Assembly: GCA_905212515.1 (NCBI GenBank)
Contig: CAJMEU010000162.1
Coordinates: forward strand, 1 to 6,071
Direction: 5' to 3'
Origin: an uncultured Oscillospiraceae bacterium
Lineage (GTDB): Bacteria; Bacillota; Clostridia; Oscillospirales; Ruminococcaceae
Length of the DNA: 6,071 nt
Shown: piece by piece, positions 5,157 to 6,071 of the stretch
Layout of the letters: each line of letters opens with the position of its first letter
Numbering within the stretch: the stretch's first letter is position 1
Notes under the pieces: generated by a model
The model's database searches: none
Told to the model about the DNA's origin: nothing
What the model saw: only the letters and a program-made list of their open reading frames with translations
Program-made: the position numbers and the translations under genes

Positions 5157-5846
5157 ATGGAAAAGATCATCGGCCTGATGGGTGCCATGCGGGAAGAAAT
5201 TGCGCTTTTGTGTGAGCGTATGACAGACAAGGGGGAGGAAACCGTTGCGGGCGTGACGTTTTACACAGGCCTGCTGCAGGGACGCCGTGTGGCGCTTTGC
5301 TGCGCGGGCATCGGCAAGGTAAACGCGGCCTGCGCGGCGCAGCTTCTCATTGCAAGATTCGGCGCAAAAGCGCTGGTATTTTCGGGCATTGCGGGCAATA
5401 TGACGGATAAGATCGGCGTGGGCGACGTTGTCATCGGCGGCACGCTGGTGTACCATGACGCAGACCGTGAAATGATTTCAGATACGTTCCCGTATTTGAA
5501 GGAGTTTGCGGCAGACCCTGTGCTTGTGGCCGCCGCCGAGCAGGCCTGCACGGATGCGGGCGTAAAATATATTGTCGGCAAGATCGCCACAGGCGACACC
5601 TTTGTGGGCGACAGCGCCACCAAAAACGCCATTGCGGCTGATTGTGCGCCGGACTGTGTGGAGATGGAGGGCGCGGCCGTGGCCCACGTGGCGGCAAAAT
5701 ACGGTGTTCCCTGCGTGGTGTTGCGCGCCATGAGCGACAATGCCGACGAAGAAGCTTATGACACGCTGGTGGTGAAGGAATTCGATATTACGGAATACTG
5801 CACTACGGCGGCGCGTATCTGTGAGGACCTGATTTCCCGGCTCTGA
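5157..5846 (+). CDS. mtnN: 5'-methylthioadenosine/S-adenosylhomocysteine nucleosidase
   Basis: Cytoplasmic hydrolase (MTAN/Pfs, PNP/UDP phosphorylase superfamily) that removes adenine from methylthioadenosine, S-adenosylhomocysteine and 5'-deoxyadenosine. It relieves product inhibition of SAM-dependent enzymes and feeds methionine salvage and, where luxS exists, AI-2 synthesis. The 229-aa length is normal. By comparison with the E. coli enzyme, GAMREE at 9-14 supplies the catalytic glutamate (Glu14, equivalent to Glu12), FSGIAGN (75-81) the phosphate-site-like loop, TFVGD (148-152) part of the substrate pocket, VEMEGAA (168-174) the ribose-binding Met170 and Glu171, and RAMSD (190-194) Arg190 and catalytic Asp194. 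All key residues are present, so it should be active. The start is set by GAGGAGG overlapping the ychF stop. Pairing with ychF need not be functional; no luxS or methionine gene is seen here. Confidence 0.96.
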   Translation: MEKIIGLMGAMREEIALLCERMTDKGEETVAGVTFYTGLLQGRRVALCCAGIGKVNAACAAQLLIARFGAKALVFSGIAGNMTDKIGVGDVVIGGTLVYHDADREMISDTFPYLKEFAADPVLVAAAEQACTDAGVKYIVGKIATGDTFVGDSATKNAIAADCAPDCVEMEGAAVAHVAAKYGVPCVVLRAMSDNADEEAYDTLVVKEFDITEYCTTAARICEDLISRL

Positions 5847-5851
5847 ATCAC

Positions 5852-5895
5852 GGCGTGTTTTGCGGCGGCCCGTCCGCGGCAAAACGCGCCTTTTT
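5852..5895 (+). terminator. Strong intrinsic terminator after mtnN
   Basis: Six bases after the mtnN stop codon, GGCGTGTTTTGC (5852-5863) pairs with GCAAAACGCGCC (5879-5890) over 12 bp with one G-T pair. An inner GCGG/CCGC stem caps the loop, and TTTTT follows (5891-5895). The T-rich and A-rich stretches within the arms would also let the complement fold, but no T run follows on the minus strand. It ends the ychF-mtnN transcript. Confidence 0.9.
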
Positions 5896-6037
5896 CAAAT
5901 CCAGGTAAAAGGTTTGTATGCGGTAACATTTTCTTGTAGATAATCCGGCTTTTTTCTCGTATCATAAGCACAGGGGCAAAACGCCCCGGATGCACGCCCG
6001 CTGACGGCTGGGCGCAGACGACAAAGAGGTGATTCCG
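5896..6037 (+). other. Leader/promoter region of the next gene
   Basis: No gene is seen in these 142 bases. The left half is AT-rich (5891-5970). It holds weak promoter-like pieces, TTGTAG (5934-5939) and TATCAT (5960-5965), but at 20-base spacing, so no promoter is called with confidence. Two small hairpins follow: GGGGC-AAAAC-GCCCC (5973-5987) and CGCCC (5995-5999) with GGGCG (6010-6014). No riboswitch consensus was recognised. Confidence 0.4.
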
Positions 6038-6071
6038 ATGCAGTGGAAAGAAGAGAACCGCGCGCTGTTCG
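6038..6071 (+). CDS. Start of an unidentified gene, cut by the window edge
   Basis: ATG 6038 is preceded by AAGAGGTGA (AGAGG at 6025-6029, eight bases before the ATG). The frame stays open for 11 complete codons, MQWKEENRALF, to the end of the window. The ribosome binding site and the terminator plus leader upstream argue for a real gene start. Too little is present to assign a family; the peptide is charged and shows no signal sequence so far. Confidence 0.6.
   Translation, partial: MQWKEENRALF

Noticed and set aside
3981..5456. A 491-codon open frame on the minus strand, antisense to ychF and mtnN
   Set aside because: It spans two genes with full family motifs on the other strand and the gap between them. 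Its product is His/Gln/Ala/Arg-rich with no recognisable domain.
5966..6037. c-di-GMP-I riboswitch, suggested by AGCACAGGGGCAAAACGCC
   Set aside because: It resembles the 5' conserved block only superficially. The downstream conserved GACGCAAAGCC and GGTAGGTAGCGGGG-type blocks are absent and the stems do not fit.
1..6071. CRISPR arrays, insertion sequences, att sites, tRNA or rRNA
   Set aside because: No regularly spaced long repeats, transposase motifs, terminal inverted repeats with target duplications, or tRNA-like cloverleaf/T-loop signatures were seen.

Overview
This 6.07-kb window looks like ordinary chromosome from a fairly GC-rich member of the Bacillota (Clostridia-like). The evidence is AGGAGG-type ribosome binding sites, AT-rich islands confined to promoters, a WalR/PhoB-type response regulator with a HAMP-type kinase, and a one-TM, one-PDZ HtrA protease with a Pro/Tyr/Gly-rich cytoplasmic tail. 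I see no mobile element, CRISPR array, phage gene, rRNA or tRNA.

Layout: positions 1-106 hold a terminator region. A leftward (minus-strand) operon follows, in transcription order: OmpR-family response regulator (3760-3071), membrane histidine kinase (3023-1545), HtrA-type serine protease (1525-107). Positions 3761-4031 are a 271-bp divergent intergenic region dense in signals. It has a mirror pair of perfect TATAAT hexamers, a WalR-like direct repeat, a set of competing hairpins in the regulator's leader, a terminator-like hairpin with A and T tracts on either side, and a separate extended -10 promoter for the rightward genes. The rightward operon is the YchF/OLA1 ATPase (4032-5144) and the MTA/SAH nucleosidase (5157-5846), closed by a strong intrinsic terminator (5852-5895). 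A third rightward gene begins at 6038 and runs off the end after 11 codons.

How the genes may work together (inference): the regulator, kinase and HtrA arrangement recalls Bacillus CssRS-HtrA (secretion stress) and the WalRK operon, which also carries an HtrA-type protease. The likeliest role is sensing an envelope or extracellular condition and controlling a quality-control protease. The rightward pair is housekeeping: a translation-associated P-loop ATPase and the enzyme that clears methylthioadenosine and S-adenosylhomocysteine.

No clearly new system is visible in the protein-coding part. The points most worth a second look are non-coding: the 3784-3926 control region, and the possibility that HtrA starts 22 codons downstream of its annotated ATG at a non-canonical ATC codon.
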